Shown in pieces: positions 62,565 through 64,000 of a stretch of 64,000 bases of DNA. The DNA lies in contig NZ_CP025572.1 in the NCBI RefSeq assembly GCF_018336975.1, forward strand, positions 277,496-341,495, written 5' to 3'. The stretch comes from Marinomonas sp. CT5 (lineage in GTDB: Bacteria; Pseudomonadota; Gammaproteobacteria; Pseudomonadales; Marinomonadaceae). The notes beneath the pieces are model-generated. The model searched no databases. It was not told where the DNA came from and worked only from the letters and a program-made list of their open reading frames with translations. Numbering within the stretch: position 1 is the stretch's first letter; each line of letters opens with the position of its first letter. Both the position numbers and the translations under genes were made by a program.

Positions 62565-63544
62565 GACTTGGTTCTAAATGCCTCGGCTAAGCGTTTGATT
62601 GCATTAATATTTCGCGGACCAGGTGTGGCTTCGACGTATTCCAATACCACAAAGTGATTATGTTTGACGGCTGGAATGTTTTGGAATGCTGGATTACTGC
62701 GTAAGAAATTGATTTTTTGTTCAGCCGTCACATCGCTATAATTAACGATAATGATCCACTCAGGATTACGGTCTATGACGGCTTCCCAGCCAATTTGCGT
62801 CCAGCTTTTTTGCACGTCATCGACGATGTTTTTGCCGCCCGCGGCTTCGATCAATGCGGTTGGCATGCCGAAGCGGCCAGAGGTGAAGGGTTGTTCTTCG
62901 CCGGAATCGTAAACAAAGACCTTTGGAGCGGTTTTTAGTGGCGCTAGATTGGCTTGGAAAGTAGCGAGATCTTTTTGATAGCCTTTTACCAGACGTTGGG
63001 CTTGTTCTTCTTTGCCAAAGATACGGCCTAGGTTGAGTAAATCCACATACAGGTCATCCATGGACACTTTTGCTTTGTCCATAATGTGGATGCAGCTTTC
63101 GGTTAACTCATAGACCTTGATACCCAGTGGAGCCAAGGTATCAGGTGTCACGCCGCCACCGACGCGCATGCCATAGTTCCAGCCAGCAAAGTAAAAGTCC
63201 GCATCGGCCCCTAATAGCACTTCTTTGCTTGGGTATTTAGCGGATAATTCGGTTAATTCGCCGATGCCATTGCGCAGTGTCGGATCCAGTGTTTTCCAGC
63301 CTGAAACGCCAGTAAATCCAGCCATGTGATCTTGCAAGCCAAGCGCCAACATCATTTCGGTTAAGTTTACGTCATTGGAGACGGCGGCTTTTGGCGCGTG
63401 ATCAAAGGTGACTTGTCGATCGCAGCTTTGTACCGTTACAGGATAGCCAGAGGCGCTGGCTAAACCTGTGTGTAACATGCCAAATAATGCGCCGCTGATA
63501 AGTAATGAGGTTCGCTTGATGGTTGTTTTGACGTTCGCTGTCAT
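62561..63544 (-). CDS. Periplasmic metal-chelate (siderophore/B12-type) binding protein
   Basis: The 327-residue protein has a signal peptide (ending near GLASAS) and the helical-backbone binding-protein fold of the FecB/BtuF class (DRQVTFDHAPKAAVSNDVNL in part, FTSGRFGMPTALIEAAGG). It hands an iron chelate, heme or cobalamin-like ligand to the FecCD permease. It lies 12 bases after the ATPase gene. The ligand is not determined by sequence. Confidence 0.92.
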   Translation of the reverse strand: MTANVKTTIKRTSLLISGALFGMLHTGLASASGYPVTVQSCDRQVTFDHAPKAAVSNDVNLTEMMLALGLQDHMAGFTGVSGWKTLDPTLRNGIGELTELSAKYPSKEVLLGADADFYFAGWNYGMRVGGGVTPDTLAPLGIKVYELTESCIHIMDKAKVSMDDLYVDLLNLGRIFGKEEQAQRLVKGYQKDLATFQANLAPLKTAPKVFVYDSGEEQPFTSGRFGMPTALIEAAGGKNIVDDVQKSWTQIGWEAVIDRNPEWIIIVNYSDVTAEQKINFLRSNPAFQNIPAVKHNHFVVLEYVEATPGPRNINAIKRLAEAFRTKS

Positions 63545-63556
63545 GAATGAGTCCGG

Positions 63557-64000
63557 TTAATCATTAATATAAAAAGAGAATCTTGGTCGTTGTGTGATGG
63601 GGTGTTCATCAATAATGGTTTCTACATCAAACACGTGTTTTATCCGCTGCTTAGTAAAAACCTCATTTGGCGGTGCACAGGCTTGCATTTCACCCTCATT
63701 CATCACTAACACTCGGTCAGCGTAAGCCGAGGCGAGGGCTAAATCGTGCAAAGAAACGATTAAGGTGCAAGGCAGTTTTGCCAACAGAGCCAAAACATCG
63801 AGCTGGTGGCGAATGTCTAAATGATTCGTTGGCTCATCTAGAATCAGTACATCGGGACGCTGTGCGAGCGCGCGGGCAATCATCACCCGCTGGCGCTCTC
63901 CACCTGATAGTGAATCGAAAGAGCGGTCGGCTAAATGCGCCACATCCAGCAAAGTCAGTGCGCTATAAACAATTTGTGAATCTTCTTGAGAGCGGCCCCA
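63557..64000 (-). CDS. ABC transporter ATP-binding protein of the metal-chelate importer (partial)
   Basis: This is the C-terminal 147 residues of an ATPase whose reading frame is open to the end of the window. The signature [14 protein letters not shown], Walker [14 protein letters not shown] and the H-loop SLHDLALA are present; Walker A lies beyond 64000. It resembles FecE/BtuD. It is the first of three genes, ATPase-binding protein-permease, all tightly packed. Confidence 0.93.
   Translation of the reverse strand, partial: WGRSQEDSQIVYSALTLLDVAHLADRSFDSLSGGERQRVMIARALAQRPDVLILDEPTNHLDIRHQLDVLALLAKLPCTLIVSLHDLALASAYADRVLVMNEGEMQACAPPNEVFTKQRIKHVFDVETIIDEHPITQRPRFSFYIND

Noticed and set aside
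1-64000. CRISPR array, tRNA or rRNA genes
   Set aside because: Reading the window showed no regularly spaced repeats and no recognisable tRNA or rRNA segment.

Overview
The window looks like a chromosomal segment of a marine gammaproteobacterium of the Oceanospirillales, most like Marinomonas. The reasons are moderate GC, many TRAP and ABC uptake systems for small organic solutes, Gram-negative outer-membrane proteins, and gene families typical of that group (PA0069-type radical SAM, DUF502, LTA-synthase-like sulfatase). The genus is inference. I see no rRNA, tRNA, CRISPR array, transposase or integrase.

Layout. 34-6844: ahpC, then a signalling operon (periplasmic binding protein, hybrid histidine kinase, HD-GYP response regulator). 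6980-15620: a catabolic block with a DUF1445 D-glutamate-cyclase-like protein, a TRAP transporter and the three 5-oxoprolinase subunits PxpA/B/C, flanked by a divergent amidase and a LysR regulator. 15768-20672: a DUF502 membrane protein, the dTDP-rhamnose genes rfbBACD and a glycosyltransferase. 20881-25468: a flavoprotein and two paralogous outer-membrane beta-barrel genes around an AT-rich glycosyltransferase. 25761-34725: mostly single metabolic genes (thioredoxin-reductase-like protein with Rrf2 regulator, WYL regulator, VOC, EVE, extradiol dioxygenase, sulfatase, phytanoyl-CoA dioxygenase, GST, two small proteins).

34774-41022: a polyamine-type ABC transporter in an operon with a P1-family peptidase, opposite an RpiR regulator. 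41076-49505: a six-gene ABC importer in the order of the rhizobial glycerol system glpSTPQUV, opposite a sigma-54 activator. A strong -24/-12 promoter match lies between them, so the activator probably controls the importer. 49557-54319: a lipoprotein, two unrecognised proteins, an M42-like aminopeptidase and a soluble PAS-PAS chemoreceptor. 54405-58087: a small insertion (cupin remnant, TetR regulator, MFS exporter) bounded by two copies of the 3' end of a PA0069-type radical SAM gene. The full-length copy carries a textbook LexA/SOS box. 58924-64000: an AraC regulator, leuA, and a FecCD-type metal-chelate ABC importer that runs off the window.

The most unusual items are the insertion bounded by a homologous gene fragment with an internal tandem duplication, the SOS box on the radical SAM gene, the sigma-54 control of the glycerol-type importer, the D-glutamate/5-oxoproline cassette, and the binding protein-kinase-HD-GYP operon. 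No completely new system could be proved from sequence alone. The unrecognised pair at 50236-51347 is the best candidate for undescribed biology.
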